DNA of 57,252 nucleotides from Actinomycetaceae bacterium (GCA_030532245.1 JAUNLN010000010.1:7014-64265); one strand, 5' to 3'; positions 27,301-36,359 are shown, counted from the first letter of the stretch. Numbers and translations are program-made. The notes: generated by a model from the letters alone, not told the origin.

Positions 27301-29370
27301 TTAGAACTTACCCGAACCGCCGGAGGAGAAGCCCCCTCCAAACCCTCCGGAGCCGCCGCTAAAGCCGCCACCGAATCCGCCGGATCCGCCCGAGGTGAAG
27401 CCTCCGCCGAAGCCTCCCGAGCTACCCCAACCACTCGAGCCACCCCAATTATTGGAGCCGCCCCAGCCTCCTCGACCCGAGTTATTGCCAAACAGCAGGC
27501 CGCCGAGCACGAGCATCGTCGACAGCGACATGGGCTCGCTCTTCTCCACCTGGATCGGCGCGAGCGCCCCCTCCGCACGATTCACGTAGGCAAGCGCGTC
27601 GGCAAGCAGGCGTAGCGCCTTCTCCGGATCGATAGATGAGGCATCGGCCGCGCTCTGACGCTTCGACTTCGCGATCGCCAGGTAGCGGCGAGGCTCGCTC
27701 GAGAAGAGACCTGGATGCGCGGAAATGCGGGCATCCGCGCGCATAATCGCCGAATCTACCTCGCCAAACCTGCGGTCGAGACGCTCGTACTGGACGCGGT
27801 TCTTCTCGCTCTCACCGCGTAGCGGGTCAAGCGCGTTATCGAGCGCATCCTCAGCCTCATGAAGCTGCTCCAACGCCTCCAGCGGGTCCGACTGGCCGCG
27901 CCGAGCGAGGTTACCGTTTTGGATCGCGGCGTGCGCATCCTCAACGAGCGGGCCAAACAGCGTCTGGTTAGGAGCAAGACGCTTCACGTCCTCAAGGTCG
28001 GAGGAGATAGAGGCGATAGCCTGCACCAGCTTGTTCTTCACATCTGAAAGATTCTCTTCGGCCTCCAGCACCTCATTAATCTGCGAAAGAGCCTGCGTGA
28101 GCGCGCGAAGAGCCAGATTCACGTAGAAAACCGCGTCCTGCTTCTTCGTGTTCTTCTCCGCCTCCGCATTATCGAGCGCCTCGGCGGCTGCATCGAGCAG
28201 GCGGTTGGCCTCCCCGGGATTATCCAGAATCGAATGCAACACCTGCTCCGAATACGTGAGGCGAAGCGACTGAATCTCCAGCTCCGCGCGGTGAACACGC
28301 TCGCGGGCCTCCTCAATCCTCCTGCGCAGGCTCGAAATATTGCCCGCAACATTCGCCTCCACGTTACGAAGGTCGGAGAAACGCTTCGCCTGGGCGTTCA
28401 AAATCTTCGAAACCGAACCCAAAGCGCTCTTGATGCGAGCCAGGAGGCGTTCCTTCTCGCGCTCATCCGAAGTTGAGTCGAACTTCGCCTGATCCTCAAA
28501 CGCGTTCACCATGAGGTTCTTCGCCTCCTCAAGCGACTTCGTGAACGCTGCCGTCTCAAGCTCGCCGAACTGGGCCTTCGCGAACGCCAAATCCTCATCC
28601 GCCGCGCGAACCGCGTCATCCATACGCATCAAATCCACGCCAACCTCGCGGATCTGCGCCTCCAACTTCTGCGCGCGACCCAAATCGCTTGCCTGCATTG
28701 CCTTCTTGCGCTTCCCCGCGCGCACGAGCGAAGTGATCACCACAACGCCGATGATCAGGAGAACTACGAAAACCATGAAAGAAACGACAATCCGGTCGAT
28801 TGCGTCTTGATTCGTAGGCTCCAGATTGTCCGTGGAGGGCAGGAGCGGGGTGAGATCTAGGTCAGTAGATTCTTGAGGGGTTTCAAGCTCATTGATCATG
28901 ACTTTTACCGCTGAGCGGACGTTCTCCTCGGTCACGCCCGCGCGCAGCTCCGCGGAACCAATCTGCGCCGCAGAGTTCGTGCGCTCCGCATCAAACGGGG
29001 CGGCGGGGCCGAGACACACGTTGTACTCGCCAAGCTCGGTCGCAATCGCGTATACGATCGCCGACGACTGCAAGCCCGCGTTCTGCTCACCCAAATCGGA
29101 ACACCAGGCATCGGGCGAAGTGCCGTCCCAATCCCTCGTGATCACCACGTAATAGTGGTATCCAACGGTATCGAGCAGGTAATCCTCAAGGTCTGAGGCC
29201 GAAGACTCACTCATCACGCCGACCTCATCGATCACCATGGCATCGCCGTCAATGGTCGGCACAGCCATCGCCGAAACCGGCAGGAGGAGCAGTAGGGGAG
29301 TAAGCAGGGCAAGCAGTAAGGAGCGTCTCTTCATACTCCTAGTTTTCCTCATAGATGAGGGCTGTGCCAC
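27301..29370 (-). CDS. secreted/membrane TPM-domain protein with coiled coils and Gly-rich tail
   Basis: 689 residues. A signal peptide (KRRSLLLALLTPLLLLLPVSAMA) is followed by a TPM domain (about 38-150; VIDEVGVMSESSASDLEDYLLDTVGYHYYVVITRDWDG) facing outside. One TM segment at about 192-214 (VVSFMVFVVLLIIGVVVITSLV) leads into about 400 residues of cytoplasmic coiled coil. The C-terminus is a Gly/Ser/Phe/Trp-rich repeat tail built on GGSGGFGGGF. Such TPM proteins are common in actinobacteria near PspA-like genes. The start is uncertain: GTG 29370 (AGGCAGGA just upstream, 7 bases after the previous stop), ATG 29352 or ATG 29334. Function unknown; envelope maintenance is an inference. Confidence 0.85.
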   Translation of the reverse strand: MAQPSSMRKTRSMKRRSLLLALLTPLLLLLPVSAMAVPTIDGDAMVIDEVGVMSESSASDLEDYLLDTVGYHYYVVITRDWDGTSPDAWCSDLGEQNAGLQSSAIVYAIATELGEYNVCLGPAAPFDAERTNSAAQIGSAELRAGVTEENVRSAVKVMINELETPQESTDLDLTPLLPSTDNLEPTNQDAIDRIVVSFMVFVVLLIIGVVVITSLVRAGKRKKAMQASDLGRAQKLEAQIREVGVDLMRMDDAVRAADEDLAFAKAQFGELETAAFTKSLEEAKNLMVNAFEDQAKFDSTSDEREKERLLARIKSALGSVSKILNAQAKRFSDLRNVEANVAGNISSLRRRIEEARERVHRAELEIQSLRLTYSEQVLHSILDNPGEANRLLDAAAEALDNAEAEKNTKKQDAVFYVNLALRALTQALSQINEVLEAEENLSDVKNKLVQAIASISSDLEDVKRLAPNQTLFGPLVEDAHAAIQNGNLARRGQSDPLEALEQLHEAEDALDNALDPLRGESEKNRVQYERLDRRFGEVDSAIMRADARISAHPGLFSSEPRRYLAIAKSKRQSAADASSIDPEKALRLLADALAYVNRAEGALAPIQVEKSEPMSLSTMLVLGGLLFGNNSGRGGWGGSNNWGGSSGWGSSGGFGGGFTSGGSGGFGGGFSGGSGGFGGGFSSGGSGKF

Positions 29371-29377
29371 ATCCTGC

Positions 29378-30553
29378 CTATTTTTCGCTCACATTGAGCG
29401 CGATTTGCTCACACGTGGAAGTAATTTCACGAGCCACAGTTACTGGCAAATCCTCGCGCATTTTGTTCGGACCAGGATCGAGAAGCACGAGACATCCGGC
29501 GAGCTTGATGATGTCCTTTTTATCCACGCTCTCGTGCAGGTCGATCAGCACCTGCGTGAGGCGGGTGGAGAGCACCGCGAGGCGCGTCCACTCGGCCGAA
29601 TCCTGCGAGGTTTGCGCCCACTCGCGCGCCTGCAAGTACTTGCCGGTGAGGTCGATCGCGCGGCGCCACCAAACTCCGCGCAGCAGCTTCGATTCGATCC
29701 GCAGGAGGCGTTCGGTGGTCGGCTCCTCCAGCCTGTCGAGGTCGGCGAGCGCGCTCGTCAACTGACTGTTGGCATCTGCTAGGCCCGCGCGCAGGCGCGC
29801 CGAAACCGTGGAACCGGCCGTCGGGGAAACCTTCGCCACCTCCAGGCGGGCATTGCCAAGACCCGCGTCAAGCTCAGCGGCGAGGCGCGCAAGCCCAAAC
29901 GTGGGGTCGGGGCTCACGTAGCGGCCCGCCTTGATGGCCGCGCGATGCGGGTTGATATCCGCAGGCGCCTCCATACGCATCGCGTCGACCGCGTGCGCGT
30001 ACCGCTTCGCACGCAACATGCGCAGCGGGTAGGCAAGCTCCTCCAAAGTCGAAATAGCGGCGTTCATCCGCGTGAAACCAGCGGGGAATGAGGGGTTGCC
30101 ATCCTCGTCAAGGGTCGTGTTCGTAAGGCTCGTGGAGGCCAGGCCCCGCGCGTGGCCAAGGCCAAACCGCAAGTCGGCGCACGCATCTTCGCCAAGCATC
30201 CAGCGCGACGCCCAGTACTCGCGGCGCATATCGCGAATCGCCGCATCCAAATCGAACGCGTCCAGCGGAGTCGACGCCTCCACCAGCACCTGCGACTCAT
30301 CAACCTCCGCTAGCTCTTCGCCGTCGGAGTCTGCGGCCTCCTCATCGTCCTCGTCGTCGTCATCATCTTCAACGAGACTCTCAGCAGCAGCCTCCTGCTC
30401 GGTCGCGGCACCTGCCGAAGCGGGGGAGGACTCCTCACTAATAAAGGAATCAGCAGGCTCCGTCGCGCGCTGGTGGGCCTTCTTGCGCGCAACCACCGCA
30501 AAAACCGCAACAACCGCCGCGCCCAAACCCAAAACAACAACCAAAGTTTCCAC
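29378..30553 (-). CDS. membrane-anchored acidic helical protein of unknown function
   Basis: 391 residues. One N-terminal TM (ETLVVVLGLGAAVVAVFAVVARKK) is followed by a low-complexity acidic linker (EDDDDDEDDEEAADSDGEEL) and a helical C-terminal domain of about 290 residues with Leu-rich heptads (LADANSQLTSALADLDRLEE). GTG 30553 is chosen because GGGGAGG lies 4-5 bases before it. It is 7 bases upstream of the TPM gene and reads the same way, so the two are likely cotranscribed, possibly with pspA. No recognised domain; the shape suggests a membrane-tethered scaffold. Confidence 0.7.
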   Translation of the reverse strand: METLVVVLGLGAAVVAVFAVVARKKAHQRATEPADSFISEESSPASAGAATEQEAAAESLVEDDDDDEDDEEAADSDGEELAEVDESQVLVEASTPLDAFDLDAAIRDMRREYWASRWMLGEDACADLRFGLGHARGLASTSLTNTTLDEDGNPSFPAGFTRMNAAISTLEELAYPLRMLRAKRYAHAVDAMRMEAPADINPHRAAIKAGRYVSPDPTFGLARLAAELDAGLGNARLEVAKVSPTAGSTVSARLRAGLADANSQLTSALADLDRLEEPTTERLLRIESKLLRGVWWRRAIDLTGKYLQAREWAQTSQDSAEWTRLAVLSTRLTQVLIDLHESVDKKDIIKLAGCLVLLDPGPNKMREDLPVTVAREITSTCEQIALNVSEK

Positions 30554-30698
30554 GCGGCCTCCCCAACCACATTCGCGATACAACAAGCCAACCAGCCGGG
30601 GCGCAAACGCGCCCCCTTGGCGGTGACATTGTCTCTCGCACTATCATAGAGGCAAAGCTTGGCCGCAGAGGCTACAAAAAAGGACTTAGGAGGCAAAA

Positions 30699-31076
30699 GT
30701 GCCCACCGGCAAGGTGAAATTCTTCCATGCGGATCGCGGATTCGGATTCATCGAAGGAGACGACGGTGAATCAGTATTCCTACACGCATCCGCACTGCCA
30801 GAGGGCGCACGCGCCCCGAAGAGTGGCACCCGCGTCGAATACTCCGTAGTAGACGGGCGAAAAGGCGCGCAAGCCATGCGCGTACAAATCCTGCCAACCG
30901 CGCCCTCCTTCACCAAACTAAACCGGCGCAAACCCGAACACATGGTCGGACTCGTCGAAGACCTAATCAAACTCCTCGACGCCTCCTCCGGCTCCCTACG
31001 CGCCGGCAAATACCCCAAAAACTCCGACAAAATCGCACAACTACTTCGAGCCGTAGCAGATGATTTCGATGCCTGA
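30699..31076 (+). CDS. cold-shock-domain protein with C-terminal extension
   Basis: 125 residues. The first 65 form a CSD: PTGKVKFFHADRGFGFIEGDDGESVFLHASAL contains the RNP1-like (RGFGFIE) and RNP2-like (VFLHAS) nucleic-acid binding strands. About 60 extra residues follow, ending LRAVADDFDA, a tail seen in actinobacterial CspB-like proteins rather than the ~67-residue CspA. GTG 30699 is preceded by AGGAGG. It overlaps the DUF3027 gene by about 17 bases; this pair is commonly conserved in actinobacteria. Confidence 0.92.
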   Translation: MPTGKVKFFHADRGFGFIEGDDGESVFLHASALPEGARAPKSGTRVEYSVVDGRKGAQAMRVQILPTAPSFTKLNRRKPEHMVGLVEDLIKLLDASSGSLRAGKYPKNSDKIAQLLRAVADDFDA

Positions 31077-31821
31077 AAACGAAACAAAAAACCAAGAAGA
31101 ACGCGCGCTCGAACCCGACCGCGTACTAAAAGAAGCCGTCAAAGAAACCCTCGACATCGTCCTCGAAGTCGTCGACGAGAGCGAAATCGGTGAACACATC
31201 GGCTACCGCGCCGAAGGCCCGCGCCTCCTCACGCACTTCTTCAAAGCCACAAAAGCCGGCTACGACGGGTGGCACTGGGCAGTAACCGTGTCACGCGTGC
31301 CGAGAGCCCGCAAAATCACCGTGTCCGAAATCGACATTCTGCCCGGCCAAGGCGCCCTCCTCGCCCCCGAATGGGTGCCGTGGGAAGAACGCCTCAAACC
31401 ATCCGACGTTTCACCCGGCGACGTCCTCCCATACAGGCAAGAAGACTCGCGCCTCACCATGATCCGCGACTCCAAATACGGCTCCGACGAACCACCCCTA
31501 TCGCGCGTTCGCGTTCTCTCCGAAGAAGGCGTCGAAGAGGCCACCTCCAGGTGGAACCGCAAAACCAAAACCCGCGCACGCTCAGGAGGCCCGAAAGCCA
31601 CCTGCGCCTCCTGCGGCTTCCTCATCGCACTACGCAGCGAACTCGGCGAATCCTTCGGTGTATGCTCCAACGAATGGTCCGGCGACGACGGCCGCGTAGT
31701 CTCCCTCAACCACTCCTGCGGCGCACACTCCGAAACCGACGTGCAAGACCAAGGCAGCCAGTGGAACGTCGTACCACCAAGAGTGAACGAACTCGACCTA
31801 GAAGTCGTAACTGAGCTGTAA
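31060..31821 (+). CDS. DUF3027 family protein
   Basis: 253 residues of an actinobacteria-specific family. Conserved blocks visible are HFFKATKAGYDGWHWAVTVSRVPRARKITVSEIDILPG and LLAPEWVPWEERLKPSDVSPGDVLPY. Near the C-terminus there is a probable zinc-binding part with paired cysteines: CASCGFLIAL and VCSNEWS..DGRVVSLNHSCGAHSE. Starts at ATG 31060 or ATG 31069, inside the end of the cold-shock gene. Function is not known; the zinc site and neighbour suggest a nucleic-acid role, which is only inference. Confidence 0.85.
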   Translation: MISMPENETKNQEERALEPDRVLKEAVKETLDIVLEVVDESEIGEHIGYRAEGPRLLTHFFKATKAGYDGWHWAVTVSRVPRARKITVSEIDILPGQGALLAPEWVPWEERLKPSDVSPGDVLPYRQEDSRLTMIRDSKYGSDEPPLSRVRVLSEEGVEEATSRWNRKTKTRARSGGPKATCASCGFLIALRSELGESFGVCSNEWSGDDGRVVSLNHSCGAHSETDVQDQGSQWNVVPPRVNELDLEVVTEL

Positions 31822-31920
31822 ACCACACAAAAATCCCAATAAAAGTGTGAAACACACTGCTCGGTGTTCACATGGTGGCCGAACTCCACAAAACATGAGA
31901 TTCGTGCAAATAATAAGCGG

Positions 31921-33351
31921 GTGAGTACCAACACCACAGCGGAGCGTTCGAAGCTCGATACATTTTTCCAAATTTCTGAACGAGGCTCGACGGTAGGTCG
32001 CGAAGTACGAGGTGGCTTTGTCACCTTCTTCGCAATGGCATACATCCTCGTTCTTAACCCCATTATCCTCTCTGCCGCTTTCCCTGAAGACGGATCGATC
32101 TCCATCCCCGCAGTCGCGGCCGCAACCGCGCTCGTAGCGGGAGTCATGACGATCCTCATGGGCGTTGTTGCTAACTACCCGATGGCACTTGCCGCAGGCA
32201 TGGGTCTAAACGCCATGGTTGCGTTCACCCTCGTGCTCGGATCCGGCCTCACCTTCCAAGAAGCGATGGGCCTGATCGTATGGGAAGGCATCCTAATCAC
32301 CCTCCTCGTTCTAACCGGCTTCCGCGAAGCCGTTTTCAACGCGGTACCTGCACAACTTAAGGTTGCAATCTCCGTAGGCATCGGCCTATTCATCGCATTC
32401 GTCGGCCTCATCAACGCAGGCATCATCCGCCCCGGCGGCACGCCCGTACAGCTAGGCATCGACGGATCCCTCGCAGGCTGGCCCGCACTCGTATTCGTGT
32501 TCGGCCTCCTCCTCACCATCATCCTCTACGTGAAGAACGTGCGCGGCGCGATCCTCATCGGCATCGTGTCGTCCACCGTGCTTGCTATCGTCATCCAGCT
32601 TTTCGCCCACGTAGGCGTCAAGTCCGATGAGAACCCGACCGGCTGGGGCGTAACCGTACCCGAACTCAGCGGATCCCCGATCTCGCTACCCGACTTCTCC
32701 TCCCTAGGCGCAGTCGACATGTTCGGCGCATTCGGCAAGCTCGGTGCCCTCGCCGTCGTACTCCTCATCTTCTCCCTCATGCTCGCCGACTTCTTCGACA
32801 CCATGGGCACCATGGTCGCCATCGGCGCAGAGGGTGACCTCCTCGACGAAACCGGCACGCCCCCGCGCTCGCGTCAGATCCTCGTGGTCGACTCCGTCGC
32901 GGCAATCGCAGGCGGCCTCGCAGGCACCTCCTCCAACACCTCCTACGTGGAATCCTCCGCGGGCGTTGGCGAAGGCGCACGCACCGGCCTCGCCTCCGTC
33001 GTAACCGGCGTTCTCTTCCTCCTCTCCATCTTCCTAGCACCCGTCGTCGAGCTAGTCCCGACCGAAGCGGCCTCCACCGCCCTCGTGTTCGTCGGCTTCC
33101 TCATGATGACGCAGGTTCTGGACATCGAATGGAAGAAGCCGGAGATCGCCATCCCCGCGTTCCTCACGATCGCGTTCATGCCGTTTGCATACTCGATCAC
33201 CGTTGGTATCGGCGCAGGCTTCATCACCTACGTTCTCGCAGCGGTTGCAGTCGGCAAGGGCAAGAAGGTACACCCGCTCATGTGGGTTGTAACCATCCTC
33301 TTCGCGATCTACTTCGTGCTCGGCCCCATCCAGCAAGCGCTCGGAGCCTAG
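31921..33351 (+). CDS. NCS2-family purine permease
   Basis: 476 residues with 12-14 hydrophobic segments, resembling guanine/hypoxanthine transporters of the AzgA/PbuG group. Typical blocks: GREVRGGFVTFFAMAYILVLNPIIL, GMGLNAMVAFTLVLG, FVGLINAGII, LMLADFFDTMGTMVAIGAEG and GTSSNTSYVESSAGVGEGARTGLASVVTG. GTG 31921 is chosen as start because the residues before it (from ATG 31864) do not fit the family. The sequence AATAATAAGCGG precedes it. A hairpin terminator follows at 33392. Confidence 0.92.
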   Translation: MSTNTTAERSKLDTFFQISERGSTVGREVRGGFVTFFAMAYILVLNPIILSAAFPEDGSISIPAVAAATALVAGVMTILMGVVANYPMALAAGMGLNAMVAFTLVLGSGLTFQEAMGLIVWEGILITLLVLTGFREAVFNAVPAQLKVAISVGIGLFIAFVGLINAGIIRPGGTPVQLGIDGSLAGWPALVFVFGLLLTIILYVKNVRGAILIGIVSSTVLAIVIQLFAHVGVKSDENPTGWGVTVPELSGSPISLPDFSSLGAVDMFGAFGKLGALAVVLLIFSLMLADFFDTMGTMVAIGAEGDLLDETGTPPRSRQILVVDSVAAIAGGLAGTSSNTSYVESSAGVGEGARTGLASVVTGVLFLLSIFLAPVVELVPTEAASTALVFVGFLMMTQVLDIEWKKPEIAIPAFLTIAFMPFAYSITVGIGAGFITYVLAAVAVGKGKKVHPLMWVVTILFAIYFVLGPIQQALGA

Positions 33352-33391
33352 CTCGAACACAAGGCGCAAGCCTGTAAACCCCTAACCGTAC

Positions 33392-33424
33392 GGCCCGCGG
33401 AGCAAAACGCTTCGCGGGCCAAAA
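33392..33424 (+). terminator. probable terminator after purine permease
   Basis: GGCCCGCGGA (33392-33401) pairs with TTCGCGGGCC (33411-33420) around a 9-base A-rich loop, with a single G-T wobble. It is followed by AAAACTTTCT, so the T-run is poor. Confidence 0.6.
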
Positions 33425-33431
33425 CTTTCTG

Positions 33432-33471
33432 TGTAGCCGCCCGGGCATTTATGTAGCTGCTCGGGCGTTGA
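33432..33471. repeat. two-copy 20-bp direct repeat
   Basis: TGTAGCCGCCCGGGCATTTA (33432-33451) is followed immediately by the similar TGTAGCTGCTCGGGCGTTGA (33452-33471), 15 of 20 positions alike. It lies in the non-coding gap between the purine permease and an MFS exporter. Confidence 0.6.
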
Positions 33472-33529
33472 GGAGTTTGGAGCCGGGTGGGGAGTAACGC
33501 TGCGGGAGCCACTGCCGTGAGGAGGGGGT

Positions 33530-33616
33530 GCGTTTACGGAGCGGGTGCGCTTACGGAGCGGGCGCGCTTAAGGAAGGGGGTGCGTTTGCGGAGCAGGCGC
33601 GCTTAAGGAAGGCGGG
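33530..33616. repeat. imperfect 17-18-bp tandem repeat, five units
   Basis: Five head-to-tail units based on GCGCTTACGGAGCGGGC: 33530-33546, 33547-33563, 33564-33581 (18 bp), 33582-33598 and 33599-33616 (18 bp). A reading frame through it (from 33528) is not protein-like, and mixed 17/18-bp units do not keep phase. The whole 33352-33705 gap holds only the terminator, the 20-bp repeat and this array. Confidence 0.75.
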
Positions 33617-33705
33617 CGCGAGTGGAGTGAGGCGCGTTCCAACACTCGGTTTAGGGATGAAGCTCACGGAAGATGCTGGCATTATGGAAAGCGAGAGGAG
33701 TTCGC

Positions 33706-35007
33706 GTGTCCCAAACCTTTGAATCACTGAAATTTTTCAACTACAGGCTTTGGTTTAGTGCGAACATAGTCGCCTCCACGGGCATGTGGATGCAGCGCGT
33801 AGCGCAAGACTGGGTGGTCCTCACCGTGCTCACCTCAGGTTCTGGCACGGCAATCGGAATCACGACAGCGCTCCAATTCCTCCCCATCCTCCTATTTAGC
33901 GCGTGGGCTGGCGTGATCGTCGACCGCATGGACAGGCGCCGAATCATCCAGTTCACGCAAGGCATGACGGGCCTCATGTCCCTCATCCTCGGCGTCCTCC
34001 TCCTCACGGGCACCGCGCAACTGTGGCACGTGTACGTGCTCGCGTTCCTCGGCGGCATACTCTCAACCGTAGACGCGCCCGCCCGTCAAACCTTCGTCTC
34101 CCAACTCGTGCCCCTCGAATTCCTACCCAACGCTGTTGGCCTCAACTCCGCAGCCTTCAACGTGGCACGCCTCCTTGGGCCCGCGCTCGCCGGCCTCGTC
34201 ATCGAATGGGTTGGCCCCGGCTGGGTGTTCATCGTCAACGTCATGCTCTTCGCCGCCCCCGTAACCGCGGTCGCACTCATGAAGACGAGCCTGTTCACGC
34301 CCACGAAGTTCGTGAAACGCGAGAAAGGCCAGATTCGCGAGGGCATCAAATACGTGCTTGGCCGCTCCGATATCATCGTCATAATGGTCGTCGCGGGCGT
34401 CGTCTCAGCATTCACCATGAACTTCCAAATGACCTCCGCAGTCATGGCCACCGAAGTTTACGGCAAGGGTGCGGGCGAATACGGCATGCTCGGCTCCGTC
34501 ATGGCGATCGGGTCGCTCGCGGGCGCCCTCCTCGCCGCGAGACGCAAATTCCCGCGCGTGCGCCTCGTCATTACCTCCGCGTTCTTCTTCGGAATCTTCA
34601 ACATCCTGCTCGGCATCGCGCCCACATACGAGGCGTTTGCACTGCTCTCAATCCCAACGGGCCTCGCGATGCTCACCATGATCACGGCGGCGAACGCTGC
34701 CATCCAGATTTCAACCGACCCCATGATGCGCGGGCGCGTAATGTCGCTGTACCTAATGGTGTTCATGGGAAGCACGCCAATCGGCGCCCCAATCATCGGT
34801 TGGATTGCCGACGAGTGGGGAGGCCCCTGGTCTCTCGCAGTGGGCGGCATCTCCGCAATCGTAGTAGCCGTCGGCGCGGCGCTGTGGGCAATCAAATCGT
34901 GGGACGTGCGTTTCGAGACGCACTGGTCTTCGAAGAAGCCCATCACCATGTACGGGCCGCGCGAGCGCGCCCGCGACCTCGAAGCCGGCGACGGGCCAAC
35001 CGACTAG
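33706..35007 (+). CDS. MFS exporter (EntS-like, MFS_3)
   Basis: 433 residues with about 12 TM segments. It has the MFS_3 look: FNYRLWFSANIVASTGMWMQRVAQDWVVLTVLT in TM1 and the loop DRMDRRRIIQFTQG after TM2 (motif A-like DRxxRR). [39 protein letters not shown] and the repeat-half motif follow. Start is GTG 33706 with GAGAGGAG 7 bases upstream; the ATG at 33673 lies before that RBS. Such proteins export siderophores or drugs; the real substrate is unknown. A dtxR gene lies 1.4 kb away, but no iron box was recognised here. Confidence 0.88.
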   Translation: MSQTFESLKFFNYRLWFSANIVASTGMWMQRVAQDWVVLTVLTSGSGTAIGITTALQFLPILLFSAWAGVIVDRMDRRRIIQFTQGMTGLMSLILGVLLLTGTAQLWHVYVLAFLGGILSTVDAPARQTFVSQLVPLEFLPNAVGLNSAAFNVARLLGPALAGLVIEWVGPGWVFIVNVMLFAAPVTAVALMKTSLFTPTKFVKREKGQIREGIKYVLGRSDIIVIMVVAGVVSAFTMNFQMTSAVMATEVYGKGAGEYGMLGSVMAIGSLAGALLAARRKFPRVRLVITSAFFFGIFNILLGIAPTYEAFALLSIPTGLAMLTMITAANAAIQISTDPMMRGRVMSLYLMVFMGSTPIGAPIIGWIADEWGGPWSLAVGGISAIVVAVGAALWAIKSWDVRFETHWSSKKPITMYGPRERARDLEAGDGPTD

Positions 35008-35060
35008 ACGCGCTTCCTCGCGCCTCCTCGTCTCTGCCTGCAAAAGCCGCGGCGCATAGC

Positions 35061-35092
35061 TAAGGGCCCTACCTTTACCGGCAGGGCCCTTA
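35061..35092. terminator. bidirectional terminator
   Basis: A perfect 10-bp stem TAAGGGCCCT (35061-35070) with AGGGCCCTTA (35083-35092) and 12-base loop lies between the convergent MFS exporter and serC. Confidence 0.75.
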
Positions 35093-35114
35093 CGAACTGT
35101 TTGAACCGAGAGCA

Positions 35115-36242
35115 CTAGGAGAGATTCTCAACCACGTAATCAATCGAGGCGAGTAGCGCCTCCACGTCCTTCGGATCAACCGACGGGAACGCGCCAATAC
35201 GAAGCTGGTTACGCCCAAGCTTGCGATACGAGTCCACATCCACAACGCCGTTAGCGCGAAGCACAGCCGAGATCTCAGACGCCTCCACGCCCTCAAAATC
35301 GATCGTCGCAACCACCGGAGAACGCCAATCCGGATTCTGAACAAACGGAGTTGCAAACTCGCGCTTCTCAGCCCAGTTGTAAATCAGGTCAGTCGACGTG
35401 CGCGAACGCTTAGCCGTCGCCTCCAGGCCGCCAAGAGCAAGCATCCACTCAAGCTGCGCGTGAAGCATCATCAGCGTCGCAAGCGCGGGAGTGTTCAGCG
35501 TCTGATTCTTCACCGAATTATCGATCGCAATCGACAAATCCAGAATCTGCGGCATCCAGCGGCCCTCCTCGGCGTGGAGCTTACGAGCCCGCTCAATCGC
35601 CGCGGGCGACAGAATCGCGAACCAGATGCCTCCGTCCGAGGCGAAACACTTCTGCGGCGCAAAGTAGTAGGCATCCGTTTGCGCGATGTCCACCTCAATA
35701 CCGCCCGCGATCGAAGTAGCGTCAACAACCGTCAGGCCGTTCTTCGCGCGAGTAATAGGGGAGAGCACACCCGTCGAAGTCTCGTGGTGCGGGTACGCGA
35801 ACACGTCCGCGCCCTCCGCCTCACCAATCACAGCCAGCTCGCCAGCCGGCGCATCAAACCGAGCCGGAGCCTCAAGGAACGGGGCGCGAGCAGACTCCTC
35901 ATAAAACTTATTGCCAAACTCACCAAACGTGGCGTGAGCCGAACGACGCTCAATTAGAGAGGTAACAGCCACAGCCCAAAACGCCGTAGAACCGCCATTA
36001 CCAAGCACGACCTCGTACCCCTCCGGAACGGAAAAGAGACGAGCAATCATTTCGCGCACCTCACCAACCATGTTCTTAACTGGCGGCTTACGGTGGCTCG
36101 TACCCATAATTAAGTGAGGAGACCTTGGCGTATTCGCATCAACCAAACGGTCAGTCTGATCTTGACGAACAAGCGAAGGTCCCGAACCAAAACGCCCATC
36201 TTTGGGCAAAAGCTCAAGTGGAATCTGCAATGTGGTCGACAT
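35115..36242 (-). CDS. serC: phosphoserine aminotransferase
   Basis: PLP enzyme that transaminates 3-phosphohydroxypyruvate to O-phosphoserine in serine synthesis. 375 residues from ATG 36242, matching the mycobacterial-type SerC length. Visible blocks: FGSGPSLVRQDQ, GTSHRKPPVKNMVGEVRE, VVLGNGGSTAFW and the PLP lysine in YYFAPQKCFASDGGIW. ELLPKDGRFGSGPS is the usual N-terminal block. An upstream in-frame ATG (36329) adds a hydrophobic, non-homologous leader and is rejected. No RBS is seen before ATG 36242, but TACATT lies 7 bases upstream, suggesting a leaderless transcript. Confidence 0.93.
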   Translation of the reverse strand: MSTTLQIPLELLPKDGRFGSGPSLVRQDQTDRLVDANTPRSPHLIMGTSHRKPPVKNMVGEVREMIARLFSVPEGYEVVLGNGGSTAFWAVAVTSLIERRSAHATFGEFGNKFYEESARAPFLEAPARFDAPAGELAVIGEAEGADVFAYPHHETSTGVLSPITRAKNGLTVVDATSIAGGIEVDIAQTDAYYFAPQKCFASDGGIWFAILSPAAIERARKLHAEEGRWMPQILDLSIAIDNSVKNQTLNTPALATLMMLHAQLEWMLALGGLEATAKRSRTSTDLIYNWAEKREFATPFVQNPDWRSPVVATIDFEGVEASEISAVLRANGVVDVDSYRKLGRNQLRIGAFPSVDPKDVEALLASIDYVVENLS

Positions 36243-36255
36243 ACTGAAGAATGTA
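36243..36255 (-). promoter_or_regulatory. candidate leaderless promoter -10 box of serC
   Basis: TACATT (complement of 36250-36255) fits TANNNT and sits exactly 7 bases before the serC ATG, where transcription would begin at the A of the start codon. No Shine-Dalgarno is present. Confidence 0.45.
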
Positions 36256-36359
36256 GCCGAATGTGATTCATTTATGTAGAACAGTCCACGGATAAAGAAA
36301 AACGTACAAAGATATATAAGTATCTCCACGAAAAACGATGAGATTAATGGGTAGGAAGA

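Noticed and set aside
33528-33722. 64-codon frame through the tandem repeat
   Set aside because: The repeat units of 17 and 18 bp do not keep reading phase, there is no RBS, and it overlaps the RBS and start of the MFS exporter gene.
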